A DNA stretch of 64,000 bases, taken from contig NZ_FZOA01000001.1 of the NCBI RefSeq assembly GCF_900187985.1, positions 186,001-250,000 of the forward strand. The letters run 5' to 3'. Made by a program: the position numbers and the translations under genes. Positions 8,509 to 17,970 of the stretch are shown one piece after another; position 1 is the first letter of the stretch; every line of letters starts with the position of its first letter. Source of the stretch: Methylobacillus rhizosphaerae. GTDB taxonomy: Bacteria; Pseudomonadota; Gammaproteobacteria; Burkholderiales; Methylophilaceae. The notes below the pieces were generated by a model. That model was given only the letters and a program-made list of their open reading frames with translations, searched no databases and was not told the DNA's origin.

Positions 8509-10599
8509 ATGCTGGAAGAATTTTATGACTTGAAACTGGTGGCAATCTCGCTTGCGGTGGCGATGTTTGCCTCATATGTTGCATTGAATATGACCGAACG
8601 CGTCAATATTGCACGGGGCGCGATCGCACAGTGGTGGCTGATGGGCAGTGCCGTGACCCTGGGGGTCGGTATCTGGTCCATGCATTTTATCGGTATGCTG
8701 GCCCTGCACATGAGTATCCCGCTGGGATACCACCTGGGAATCACGCTGATATCGCTGGCGTTGGCCATTGTGGTGACATGGTTTGCCTTGTATCAGGCAG
8801 TACAACCAACGTTGCCAATGAAGCGACTGATCGCTAGTGCCGTAGTCATGGGGTTGGGTGTTGCCAGTATGCATTATCTCGGCATGGAGGCCATGCTGAT
8901 GGACCCATCGCCGGAATACCAGCCATGGCTGGTGCTGTTGTCGATTCTGATCGCGATCGGGGCTTCTGGAGCCGCCATGTGGATTGCCTTCAGGTTGCGT
9001 GGCAGGGAGCGGGGGCGCCGGACGCTATGGCTCCGGATGCTGGCATCGCTGGTGATGGGTAGCGCCATCGGCGGCATGCACTATACCGGTATGCTGGCAG
9101 CCAGCTTTCCTCTCGACAGCGTGTGCCGGATGGCCACAGGAGAAAATCTTGATGATCTGACGGTGCTGGTCATTACAGGGGCGTGCATCCTGTGCCTGGT
9201 TGCGCTGACCTTGTCGGTTCTGGATGTCAAGCTGGAGCGGCGTATCGGCAAGTGGATGCAGTTGGCGAGCTCTCTGGAAGAGGCCAATCATGAACTGGTT
9301 CATCGTACCTTGCACGACCATCTGACAGGGTTGCCCAATCGTACGCTACTGGAAAGCAAGGCGGCAGATATTCTGCAGAAAGCCAGGAAGAACCGGGGCA
9401 GCTTTGCTGTCTTGTTCATTGATATTGATGGCTTCAAGACGATTAATGATTCTCTGGGACATTATATTGGCGATACATTGCTGGTTGAGGCCGCAGAAAG
9501 ATTGCAGCAGGCGGTCAGTGCACAGGATATTGTGGCGCGGCTGGGCGGTGATGAGTTTGTCATTCTGCTGGACGGTGCCAAGTCCGAGGATGCCATACTG
9601 GTGGCGGAGAAAATAGCAGACGTTTTTCGGGAACCCTTTATTGCCGAAGAGCGGGAACTATATATTTCCATCAGCATAGGGGTCGCAATCTATCCTGAAC
9701 ATGGCGGTAGCTACCGGGAACTGGCAATCAATGCTGATGCCGCCATGTATTACACCAAGCGCACTGGCCGCAACGGATATTCCTTTTTTGAGTCCTTCAT
9801 GCATATAGATACGCAGGAGCGGCTGGATATGATGCTGGATCTGGGTGCTGCACTGGAGAAGCGGAAGCTGGTCCTGATGTATCAACCCAAGTTTGATGCC
9901 AGTACCGGTGAGGTGGTCGGATTCGAGGGTTTGCTACGCTGGCGGCATCCCAAGCTGGGTACGGTATTGCCAGGCCAGTTTATTTCGCTGGCAGAAAAAT
10001 CCGGCCTGATTATTCCCATCGGTGAGTGGGTGCTGAATGAAGCATGCAGGCAGATGCGGGAGTGGTATGACACTGGGTATCCGCATTGGCATGTGTCCAT
10101 CAATCTGTCTGCATTACAGTTTGCACATGAGCGCCTGCTGGAAATCGTCAAGGAAACCCTGGCACGCTGGCAGTTGCCGCCGCAATGCCTGACGCTGGAA
10201 ATTACAGAGACTGTAGCCATGTACAATGTCAGGTCGACGCTTGACATGATGCATCAGCTGAACCAGTTAGGCGTGCGGATTTCGATTGATGATTTCGGTA
10301 CCGGATATTCCAGCCTGCTTTACCTCAAGCGTCTGCCTGCACATGAGCTCAAGATTGATCGTGCATTCATCAGCAACCTGGGGCAGGGCAATGAAATGGA
10401 TGATGAAGCGATCGTGTCTGCCATCATCAATCTGGCACATACCTTGAATTTCAGGGTGGTGGCGGAAGGTGTGGAAACTGCCAAACAGCAGGCTTGTCTG
10501 CAACATCTGGGTTGTGATGAGTTGCAGGGGTTCGGGCTGGCATTGCCCATGACTGTTGAGCAGGTCCGGGAGCGCTATGCAAACTATTGCAAGGCTTAG
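8509..10599 (+). CDS. MHYT-GGDEF-EAL cyclic-di-GMP signalling protein
   Basis: A 696-residue membrane protein. The N-terminal seven-helix MHYT sensor (about 1-240) shows the repeated motif as MHFIGM, MHYLGM and MHYTGM, thought in this family to bind metal and sense a gas. A GGDEF domain (about 265-425) has an intact RLGGDEF active site but SAQD where the RxxD inhibitory site would be. The EAL domain (about 440-690) has EGLLRW in place of EALLRW, with the other catalytic residues in place (NLSALQF, LEITE, IDDFGTGYSS, KID, AEGVE, QGF). It could both make and degrade c-di-GMP. It is monocistronic. Confidence 0.95.
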   Translation: MLEEFYDLKLVAISLAVAMFASYVALNMTERVNIARGAIAQWWLMGSAVTLGVGIWSMHFIGMLALHMSIPLGYHLGITLISLALAIVVTWFALYQAVQPTLPMKRLIASAVVMGLGVASMHYLGMEAMLMDPSPEYQPWLVLLSILIAIGASGAAMWIAFRLRGRERGRRTLWLRMLASLVMGSAIGGMHYTGMLAASFPLDSVCRMATGENLDDLTVLVITGACILCLVALTLSVLDVKLERRIGKWMQLASSLEEANHELVHRTLHDHLTGLPNRTLLESKAADILQKARKNRGSFAVLFIDIDGFKTINDSLGHYIGDTLLVEAAERLQQAVSAQDIVARLGGDEFVILLDGAKSEDAILVAEKIADVFREPFIAEERELYISISIGVAIYPEHGGSYRELAINADAAMYYTKRTGRNGYSFFESFMHIDTQERLDMMLDLGAALEKRKLVLMYQPKFDASTGEVVGFEGLLRWRHPKLGTVLPGQFISLAEKSGLIIPIGEWVLNEACRQMREWYDTGYPHWHVSINLSALQFAHERLLEIVKETLARWQLPPQCLTLEITETVAMYNVRSTLDMMHQLNQLGVRISIDDFGTGYSSLLYLKRLPAHELKIDRAFISNLGQGNEMDDEAIVSAIINLAHTLNFRVVAEGVETAKQQACLQHLGCDELQGFGLALPMTVEQVRERYANYCKA

Positions 10600-10680
10600 G
10601 CGAAAGAGGGGGGCTTTGGTTTATACTTGTTCCCGATATGCGCCTCGCGCAATGATGATAGATGATTAAGGTGTTGGAAT

Positions 10681-11037
10681 ATGTTCTGGATGAATAGATT
10701 TATATTGTTGATGATGGTGGCATGCACATTATCTGCATGCGGTGGAGCCAGTATGTGGCCGTTTGGGGAAGATGAAGTACGGACCCGCGGACCGGCAGGG
10801 TCAACCGAATATGTGTGTGATAAAGACCGTAAATTTTATGTGTTGATACAGGACAGTGGCAATACGGTATGGTTGGCGCTACCTGACCGCGAGTTATCAC
10901 TGGAGAAGGGTGAGGCTGCAGGACAATATGGCAATGGCATCACCAAGCTGGTGATAGAAGGGGATACAGCCCAGCTTGATGATGGGTATAAGCATGACTT
11001 CAACAATTGCCAGGTTTCAGCTCCTGCCAAGAAGTGA
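10681..11037 (+). CDS. Small lipoprotein, MliC-like lysozyme inhibitor fold
   Basis: A 118-residue protein with a lipoprotein signal peptide ending in lipobox LSAC (Cys20). The mature part has YVCDKDRKFYV, then a short beta-rich region with ASG-like AAGQYGNG and a final Cys (NNCQ), the pattern of the MliC family of membrane-bound C-type lysozyme inhibitors. The two cysteines could form the conserved disulphide. Similarity is at motif level only, so another small beta-sheet lipoprotein is possible. A strong terminator follows. Confidence 0.6.
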   Translation: MFWMNRFILLMMVACTLSACGGASMWPFGEDEVRTRGPAGSTEYVCDKDRKFYVLIQDSGNTVWLALPDRELSLEKGEAAGQYGNGITKLVIEGDTAQLDDGYKHDFNNCQVSAPAKK

Positions 11038-11057
11038 TAACAGCATAAAGCAGGATC

Positions 11058-11084
11058 AAGCCGCTCTTGGAGCGGCTTTTTTAT
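11058..11084 (+). terminator. Rho-independent terminator
   Basis: AAGCCGCTC pairs with GAGCGGCTT around a TTG loop and is followed by a T-run. It ends the lipoprotein gene transcript before the RND operon promoter region. Confidence 0.9.
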
Positions 11085-11195
11085 TGCCTTGCTGCTGCTC
11101 ATAATCCCTACTGTGAGTCAGGACAAGATGGCAAGATCAAGCAACAATGTGGCAGTTTTGATTAAGCGCTGCTTGTGCGATATCTGGAATAATTG

Positions 11196-11216
11196 TTGAC
11201 TAAATTAGTCCGTCAA
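11196..11216 (+). promoter_or_regulatory. Inverted-repeat operator before RND operon, MarR-type
   Basis: TTGACTAAATTAGTC followed by CGTCAA contains the near-perfect inverted repeat GACTAA-a-TTAGTC, flanked by outer arms TTGAC/GTCAA. It lies 25 bases before the RND permease start. Nearly the same 15-mer (TTGACATAATTAGTC) lies in the promoter of the marR gene at 26,533, so the MarR protein is the best candidate binder. The binding is inferred. Confidence 0.6.
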
Positions 11217-11241
11217 ATGAATTCACCATGGTAATTCCAGT

Positions 11242-14200
11242 ATGTTAGGTATAGTGCAAGTTGCGCTCAGGCGCCCTTATACGTTTATTGTGATGGCGAT
11301 CCTGATCATGATCGTCGGTATCTTGTCGGCATTGCGCATGCCGACGGATATTTTTCCGGAGATCCGTATTCCGGTGATCGCAGTGGCCTGGCAGTACACT
11401 GGCATGTCGCCTGATCAGATGACTGGCCGGATCATGACGCCATTCCAACGTGTGCTGACGACCACGGTGAATGATATTGAACATATTGAAGCCAATTCCT
11501 ATACCGGCTTTGGTATCGTCAAGATTTTCTTCCAGCCAGGGGTGAATATTGCCACAGCCAATGCCCAGGTGACAGCGGTTTCCCAGACCATGTTGCGGCA
11601 ATTGCCGCCAGGCATCCAGCCGCCATTGATCCTGAATTACAATGCATCGACCGTACCTATTTTGCAACTGGCGCTGGCAGGCCAGGGGCTGACAGAGCAA
11701 AACCTTGCTGACCTTGGCATGAATGCAATACGTACAAGACTGGTGACTGTACCGGGGGCTGCGCTTCCCTATCCGTTCGGCGGCAAAACGCGCCAGGTAC
11801 AGATAGACCTTGATCCTGATGCAATGCAGGCGCGCGGTTTGTCAGGCCAGGATGTTGCCAATGCCTTGGCGGCCCAGAACCTGATCCTGCCGGTAGGTAC
11901 GCAGAAAATAGGTAATTTTGAGTACACGATACAGCTGAATAACGCACCTTCTGCACTCGACGACCTGGGTAACCTTCCTATCAAGGTTGTCAATGGTGCC
12001 ACTGTGTATATCCGGGATGTAGCGCATGTGCGCGACGGTAATCCACCCCAGACCAATCTCGTACATGTGGATGGTGGCCGTTCGGTCCTGATGTCAGTCT
12101 TGAAAAATGGCGCGACTTCCACTCTGGCCATTGTGGCGGGTATCAAGGAGAAACTTGCGGAAATCAAGCCTACCCTGCCTGATGAGCTGGAAGTCCGGCC
12201 TATCAATGACCAGTCGATTTTTGTCAGTGCGGCGATTAAAGGTGTGGTGCTGGAGGGGTGTATTGCGGCAGCCCTGACCAGCATCATGATCCTGTTGTTC
12301 CTGGGTAGCTGGAGATCTACCGTCATCATTGCCGTTTCCATTCCATTGTCCATTCTCGGAGCAGTGATCGGGCTGGCAATGACTGGGGAAACGCTGAATA
12401 TCATGACCTTGGGCGGGCTGGCGCTGGCCGTGGGTATTCTGGTGGATGATGCCACGGTGACGATTGAGAACATCAATTGGCATCTGGAGCAAGGTAAGGC
12501 GGTAGAGCCTGCTATTCTGGATGGTGCCCGCCAGATTGTGACGCCGGCATTTGTGTCATTGCTGTGTATTTGTATTGTATTTGTGCCGATGTTTTTCCTG
12601 GAAGGTGTATCACGCTTTCTGTTTGTGCCTATGGCCGAAGCTGTGATGTTTGCGATGATCAGCTCATTCATACTGTCACGTACGTTAGTGCCCACTATGG
12701 CTAAATACCTGCTGAAACCGCATGCGCCGCATACGGATCTGCATGGAAACAACCAGTCATTGCCGCCGTCGCGTAATCCTCTGGTCAGGTTCCAGCGTGG
12801 TTTTGAAGGCAAGTTCGAGCATTTTCGTGCAGGATATCGCGGTGTGCTGGAACTGATGCTTGCCAACCGCCGGAAATTTGTTGTTGCTTTCATGGCGTTC
12901 ATCTTGCTGAGTTTTGCCCTGGTGCCATTCCTGGGTCGTAATTTCTTCCCTGATGTGGATGGTGGGCAGATTCTCATGCATGTACGAGTGCCGGTAGGTA
13001 CTCGTTTAGAAGATGCTGCGGCAAAGTTTGCCAATATCCAGTCGGCGATCCGCAATATTATTCCTGAGCATGAGGTGGAAACCCTGGTGGACAATATCGG
13101 CCTGCCGATCAGTTCAATCAATCTGACCTACAACAACACGGGGATTATGGGAGTGCAGGATGGCGATATCCAGATTGCACTGACCAAGGAGCACCAGCCA
13201 ACGGCAGGATATATCAAGAGACTGCGTGAGGAGTTGCCACGGCAGTTTCCGGATACTACATTCAGCTTTCCTCCCGCGGATATTGTGAGCCAGATCCTGA
13301 ATTTTGGTTCTCCGGCGCCAATTGACCTGCAGATTCGCGGCAACAACCTGCATGCGAATTTTGATTATGCCAACAAGCTGGTAGCTGAAATCCGCAAAGT
13401 GCCGGGTATTGCGGATGTACGCATCCAGCAGTCCCGTCGCAATCCGGTGCTCAACGTGGATGTTGATCGTTCGCGTGCGCAGGAGGTAGGGCTGAATACC
13501 CGTGATGTTACCAATAATATGGTGGTGACCTTGGCGGGCAGCAGCCAGGTGGCACCGACGTTCTGGCTGAATCCGGAAAATGGCGTGTCTTATCCGATTG
13601 TGATGCAGACACCGCAGTACCGGATGGATACATTTTCTGCGCTGGAAAACCTGCCGATCAGTGGCAGTGCGCCAGGAGCCACGCCACAAATTCTTGGCGG
13701 GCTGGCTACTTTCTCTCGCAGTAATGCCAATGCGTTGGTCAGCCAGTATGACATCCAGCCCATGGTGCAGATCAATGCGGCTACACAAGGGCGCGACCTT
13801 GGCGCTGTAGCCAAGGATATCCGCCAGATTCTGGCTGAGCAAGCCGACAATGTGCCCAAGGGTTCCAGTGTTGCGCTGCTGGGGCAGGTGCAGACCATGG
13901 AGCAGGCATTCTCGGGCCTGCTGTTTGGCCTGGTGGGCGCCATTGTGCTGATTTATCTGTTGATTGTCGTGAACTTCCAGTCCTGGAGTGATTCATTCGT
14001 CATTATCAGTGCCTTGCCAGCGGCTATTGCCGGGATTGTCTGGATGCTGTTTGCCAGCTTTACTCCCTTGTCTGTGCCGGCTCTGACCGGTGCCATCATG
14101 TGTATGGGGGTTGCAACAGCGAACAGTGTGCTGGTGATCAGTTTCGCGCGCGAAAGACTGGCCGAACTCGGTGACGCAACCCAGGCTGCCATTGAGGCGG

Positions 14201-14460
14201 GTTTTGTGCGCTTCCGTCCTGTGCTGATGACTGCCCTGGCCATGATGATCGGTATGGCACCCATGGCGCTTGGACTTGGAGAAGGGGGCGAACAGAATGC
14301 ACCGCTTGGACGCGCAGTGATTGGTGGCCTGTTGTTTGCAACAGTGACAACGCTGATCTTTGTGCCTGTCGTGTTCAGTATTGTGCATCGTCATTATCGT
14401 AAAACCGATGCAGAAAAGAATGTAGAGAATTTGAATAATGGAGAAGTCAATGTCGTCTGA
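11242..14460 (+). CDS. RND efflux permease, AcrB-like
   Basis: A 1072-residue inner-membrane RND transporter with the expected two halves, each a membrane helix plus large periplasmic loop and five further helices. TM4 retains the proton-relay pair in VGILVDDATV (about residue 400). TM10 reads MGVATANSVLVISFA (about residue 955), where AcrB has a relay lysine; here it is alanine. It would expel lipophilic compounds by proton antiport through the adaptor and outer-membrane channel encoded next to it. It is first of three coupled genes and overlaps the adaptor by 23 bases. Confidence 0.93.
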   Translation: MLGIVQVALRRPYTFIVMAILIMIVGILSALRMPTDIFPEIRIPVIAVAWQYTGMSPDQMTGRIMTPFQRVLTTTVNDIEHIEANSYTGFGIVKIFFQPGVNIATANAQVTAVSQTMLRQLPPGIQPPLILNYNASTVPILQLALAGQGLTEQNLADLGMNAIRTRLVTVPGAALPYPFGGKTRQVQIDLDPDAMQARGLSGQDVANALAAQNLILPVGTQKIGNFEYTIQLNNAPSALDDLGNLPIKVVNGATVYIRDVAHVRDGNPPQTNLVHVDGGRSVLMSVLKNGATSTLAIVAGIKEKLAEIKPTLPDELEVRPINDQSIFVSAAIKGVVLEGCIAAALTSIMILLFLGSWRSTVIIAVSIPLSILGAVIGLAMTGETLNIMTLGGLALAVGILVDDATVTIENINWHLEQGKAVEPAILDGARQIVTPAFVSLLCICIVFVPMFFLEGVSRFLFVPMAEAVMFAMISSFILSRTLVPTMAKYLLKPHAPHTDLHGNNQSLPPSRNPLVRFQRGFEGKFEHFRAGYRGVLELMLANRRKFVVAFMAFILLSFALVPFLGRNFFPDVDGGQILMHVRVPVGTRLEDAAAKFANIQSAIRNIIPEHEVETLVDNIGLPISSINLTYNNTGIMGVQDGDIQIALTKEHQPTAGYIKRLREELPRQFPDTTFSFPPADIVSQILNFGSPAPIDLQIRGNNLHANFDYANKLVAEIRKVPGIADVRIQQSRRNPVLNVDVDRSRAQEVGLNTRDVTNNMVVTLAGSSQVAPTFWLNPENGVSYPIVMQTPQYRMDTFSALENLPISGSAPGATPQILGGLATFSRSNANALVSQYDIQPMVQINAATQGRDLGAVAKDIRQILAEQADNVPKGSSVALLGQVQTMEQAFSGLLFGLVGAIVLIYLLIVVNFQSWSDSFVIISALPAAIAGIVWMLFASFTPLSVPALTGAIMCMGVATANSVLVISFARERLAELGDATQAAIEAGFVRFRPVLMTALAMMIGMAPMALGLGEGGEQNAPLGRAVIGGLLFATVTTLIFVPVVFSIVHRHYRKTDAEKNVENLNNGEVNVV

Positions 14461-15613
14461 TCTTAGTGCGCCACGTCGTACAGTACGGAGAGGCAGTTTG
14501 GTAGTTGCCCTGGTGGCCACTGTGATCGTGGTGTATGGGTTGAGTATCCGCGCCAAGGAAAATGAGGTGTTGAAGCAATGGACGAATGAGCAGGCCATTC
14601 CTGCCGTGACGCTGATCAATCCGACGACTGGCAGCAATGCCCGGGCGTTGGAGCTTCCGGCACGTCTGGAAGCGTTGGCGCGTGCCCCGATTTATGCTCG
14701 CGTCAGTGGTTACCTCAAACAGTGGCATGCTGATATAGGCAGCCCGGTCAAAGCTGGTCAGCTACTAGGGGAAATTGAAACGCCAGATCTGGATCAGCAG
14801 TTACTACAAGCCAAGGCTGATGTGGCAAGTGCCAAGGTGAATGCCGAGCTGGCCGGAACGACTGCTCGGCGTTGGCAATCCATGCTGAATACTGATTCAG
14901 TATCGAAGCAGGAAGTGGACGAGCGTCTGGGTGATTATGCTGCCAAGCAGGCAATTCTGCAGGCGGCTCAGGCAAACCTGGACCGCATGCAGGCCACCAA
15001 GGGCTTTACACGGCTGGTAGCTCCTTTTGCTGGCGTTGTGACAGCGCGGACAACGGATATTGGTGCTTTGATCAATGCCGGTGAGTCAGGTCAGCCACTG
15101 TTTGTGGTATCAGATACCAGTAAGCTGCGTTTGTATGTCAACGTACCACAGAATTATGTCCCGGCCATTACCAAGGGTGCAGTAGCCAAAGTCAGCATTC
15201 CGGGACAACCTGGCAAGGTGTATACAGCGACTCTTGTTGCTTCGGCACCAGCTGTTGATGTTGCATCGGGGACGGCTTTGTTCCAGTTCATGGTGCCGAA
15301 TGATGGCGGGGAATTGCTGCCAGGTGGTTTTGCCCGTGTCAGTATTGAGTTGCCTGCAGATAAAGCAACGCTGAGTATTCCTGCCAGTGCCTTGATCATC
15401 CGCCAGGATGGAGTGCAGGTGGCAACACTGGACGAGCATGACAGGGTCATGCTGAAAACTATCACTATTGCCCGTGATCTGGGCAAGACCATAGAAATCA
15501 GTGCGGGTCTTGAGGCCAGTGACAGATTGGTCGATAGTCCTCTGGATGATATTGCTGACGGTCTCCAGGTACAGGTGGTTTCCAAGCCTGATGCAGGAGC
15601 CAGTAAGTCATGA
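14438..15613 (+). CDS. RND efflux periplasmic adaptor (HlyD/MFP)
   Basis: A 391-residue membrane fusion protein. An N-terminal membrane anchor (about residues 18-38) is followed by the split lipoyl domain (IYARVSGYLKQWHADIGSPVKAGQLLGEIE and TRLVAPFAGVVTARTTDIGALI), an alpha-hairpin between them and beta-barrel domains after. It bridges the RND pump and outer-membrane channel. The start at 14,438 lies inside the permease gene; ATG at 14,450 is an alternative. It overlaps the outer-membrane gene by ATGA. Confidence 0.92.
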   Translation: MEKSMSSDLSAPRRTVRRGSLVVALVATVIVVYGLSIRAKENEVLKQWTNEQAIPAVTLINPTTGSNARALELPARLEALARAPIYARVSGYLKQWHADIGSPVKAGQLLGEIETPDLDQQLLQAKADVASAKVNAELAGTTARRWQSMLNTDSVSKQEVDERLGDYAAKQAILQAAQANLDRMQATKGFTRLVAPFAGVVTARTTDIGALINAGESGQPLFVVSDTSKLRLYVNVPQNYVPAITKGAVAKVSIPGQPGKVYTATLVASAPAVDVASGTALFQFMVPNDGGELLPGGFARVSIELPADKATLSIPASALIIRQDGVQVATLDEHDRVMLKTITIARDLGKTIEISAGLEASDRLVDSPLDDIADGLQVQVVSKPDAGASKS

Positions 15614-17037
15614 AGATGAACAGGCATGTGCTGTCATTCAGCCTGCTCGCTGTATTGGGGGCGTGCTCATTTGCACCGGAATTGAAGCTGCCTGAAGTCC
15701 CGGTTGCACAGGCTTATAAGGAAATAGAGCCCTGGGTGCCGGCCCAGCCGGGAGATGAATTGCCACGTGGAGCCTGGTGGACTTTATATGGGGACGCTGG
15801 ACTGAATACCCTGCAAGATCAGCTGGTGGCAGGCAATCCCAATCTGGCAGTCGCGTTGGCACGGTATGAGCAAGCAGCAGCATACAGCCAGCAGGCGCGT
15901 TCTGCTCTGTTTCCCTCCTTATCCGCGAATGGCCAGGCCGGACGCAACAGGGTATCGGAGAACCGTCCTCTGGTGCCAGCCAACTCATCAATTCCTCCTA
16001 CCTATTCAAATTACAGTATTGGGTTACAGGCAAGCTATGAGCTGGACTTGTGGGAGCGCGTACGCAATACAGTGCAGGCAGGGGATGCGGAGGCCGTGGC
16101 TGCTCAGGCAGACCTTGAGTCTGCCCGCTTGAGTCTGCAAGCTCAGCTTGCAGACAATTACATTGTGCTGCGTGGATTAGATCAGCAATTACACCTGCTG
16201 CAGGAAACTGTGCAGGCCAGGGATAAGGCATTGGCAGTGACACAGACACGACATGATGCCGGTATTGTGCCAGGCATGGATGTCAGCCGTGCGCAGACAC
16301 AGCTGGAATCCGCTCGGTCCCAGCTTGAGCAGGTCAAGGCACAGCGTGCCATTGTCGAGCATGCCATTGCTGTGCTGGTAGGGGAGTCGCCATCCAGTTT
16401 CAGCATGGCTGACAATACTGCAGAGATTGCATTGCCCCATATCCCCGTGGCATTACCTTCCACTTTGTTGCAGCGCAGGCCGGATATTGCTGCAGCACAA
16501 CGACGGGTCGAAGCTGCCAATGCCAGTGTGGGCGTGGCAAAGACTGCTTTTTTCCCGGCATTGAGCCTGGGAGCAGCGTTGGGATACCAGAGCATTTCGA
16601 CCGGCAACTGGTTGAGCGCACCAAGCAATTTCTGGTCTATCGGCCCGACCATGGTGTTCCAGTTATTTGATGGCGGACGTCGTAAGGCGCAAGTGGCACA
16701 GGCGGAAGCGGTGCTGAGCGAAAATGGGGCACGTTATCGTGGCGTGGTGCTGGAAGCATTCCAGCAAGTGGAAGACAATCTTGCGCGCCTTAACCATTAC
16801 CGTAGTGCGGCAGATGCCGAGCGGCTGGCTGCAGCGTCGGCACAAAAGACGCTGGATTTTGCCTTGAATCGTTATCGTGAAGGGGCGGCTAATTATCTGG
16901 AAGTGACTTCAGCCCAGACGCAGGCGCTGGATACCCAGCGTGAGTTGCTGACGTTGAATGTCAGTCAGCTGCGTGCCAGCGTTGAGTTGGTGCGCGCCCT
17001 GGGAGGCGGCTGGCAGCAATCGCAGGCGGCTGAGTAA
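15610..17037 (+). CDS. Outer-membrane efflux lipoprotein, NodT/TolC family
   Basis: A 475-residue outer-membrane factor. The signal peptide ends with lipobox LGAC, so the protein is lipid-anchored, as in NodT/OprM-type channels. Two repeated helical regions (about 55-260 and 270-460) show the typical motifs WWTLYGDAGLN, ELDLWERVRN and LPSTLLQRRPDIAAAQRRVEAANASVGVAKTAFFP. It is the exit duct of the RND pump. The gene order permease-adaptor-channel differs from the common adaptor-first order. It ends the operon; a 63-base gap follows. Confidence 0.93.
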   Translation: MKMNRHVLSFSLLAVLGACSFAPELKLPEVPVAQAYKEIEPWVPAQPGDELPRGAWWTLYGDAGLNTLQDQLVAGNPNLAVALARYEQAAAYSQQARSALFPSLSANGQAGRNRVSENRPLVPANSSIPPTYSNYSIGLQASYELDLWERVRNTVQAGDAEAVAAQADLESARLSLQAQLADNYIVLRGLDQQLHLLQETVQARDKALAVTQTRHDAGIVPGMDVSRAQTQLESARSQLEQVKAQRAIVEHAIAVLVGESPSSFSMADNTAEIALPHIPVALPSTLLQRRPDIAAAQRRVEAANASVGVAKTAFFPALSLGAALGYQSISTGNWLSAPSNFWSIGPTMVFQLFDGGRRKAQVAQAEAVLSENGARYRGVVLEAFQQVEDNLARLNHYRSAADAERLAAASAQKTLDFALNRYREGAANYLEVTSAQTQALDTQRELLTLNVSQLRASVELVRALGGGWQQSQAAE

Positions 17038-17100
17038 GCAGGGAGTGTTGACGCTGAAAATTGAGTGTTGGATTGTTTAGCCTGAATTCAGGCTGACAGA

Positions 17101-17958
17101 ATGATGGTCATGAAAAACCTTTTCTCCTCCTATGGCGCAACTGCATTGTTCGTGCTGTTGTGGAGCAGTGGGGCAATTTTCTCACGTTGGGGTCTGGATC
17201 ATAGTTCAGCATTTGCTATCCTGGTCTGGCGCTTCGGCCTGGCGCTCCTTGCTCTTGCTGCAATTGCCGCCTATCGCAAGCGATTGTGCGTGAGGGATAG
17301 CCTGAACTGGCAGGTTGCCGTGACGGGCTTGTTATTGATCGGCGGATACTCGGTTTTCTATTTCTTGTCCCTGGAACAAGGCATGACGCCTGGTGTATTG
17401 GCGACCGTGCTTGGGGTGCAACCTATTCTTACCTTGATGTTTGTCGAGCGCCGTGTTTCGCTGCTGCGCATTGCCGGGTTGGTGATCGCGCTCCTGGGCC
17501 TGGTACTTGTGGTGTCGCAAAGTTTGATCAACGTGCATCTTTCGTTCTCAGGTATGGCATATGCCCTTTTATCACTGGGCAGCATGACGGTCGGGGCAAT
17601 ACTCCAGAAGAAGATTCAACAGTCGCCCGAGGATGTATTACCTTTGCAATACCTTGTCAGCCTGGTTTTGTGCCTCATTTTCCTGCCATTCAAGCCCTAT
17701 CATATGGAGTGGGTGGTTGGTTTCGTTGTGCCATGGTTATGGTTGGGTCTGATTATTTCCGTAGTGGCGCAGCTTCTACTGTATCGGATGATCAAGGCAG
17801 GTAATCTGGTCAATGTGACCAGCCTGTTCTATCTGGTGCCGGTTATTACTGCGGTCATGGATTATATCTTTCTCGGAAATGTGATGTCGGCGTTGAGCAT
17901 GGTGGGGATGCTGACGATCATTATCGGCCTGGTGGTGACATTCAGGCATGCAAACTGA
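17101..17958 (+). CDS. EamA/DMT-family permease
   Basis: A 285-residue protein with about ten hydrophobic segments arranged as two EamA repeats, typical of drug/metabolite transporters. Features include LWSSGAIFSRWGLDHSS at the N-terminus and PVITAVMDYIFLGN in the second repeat. Such proteins export small metabolites; the substrate is not predictable. It converges on the AraC-type regulator gene. The start could be 17,101 or the ATG at 17,110. Confidence 0.88.
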   Translation: MMVMKNLFSSYGATALFVLLWSSGAIFSRWGLDHSSAFAILVWRFGLALLALAAIAAYRKRLCVRDSLNWQVAVTGLLLIGGYSVFYFLSLEQGMTPGVLATVLGVQPILTLMFVERRVSLLRIAGLVIALLGLVLVVSQSLINVHLSFSGMAYALLSLGSMTVGAILQKKIQQSPEDVLPLQYLVSLVLCLIFLPFKPYHMEWVVGFVVPWLWLGLIISVVAQLLLYRMIKAGNLVNVTSLFYLVPVITAVMDYIFLGNVMSALSMVGMLTIIIGLVVTFRHAN

Positions 17959-17970
17959 CTGATTTGAGGG

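Noticed and set aside
11769..13121. 450-codon minus-strand open frame opposite the RND permease
   Set aside because: It is entirely within the RND permease gene, which has strong family motifs; the antisense translation is Ser/Thr/Arg-rich without a fold signature.
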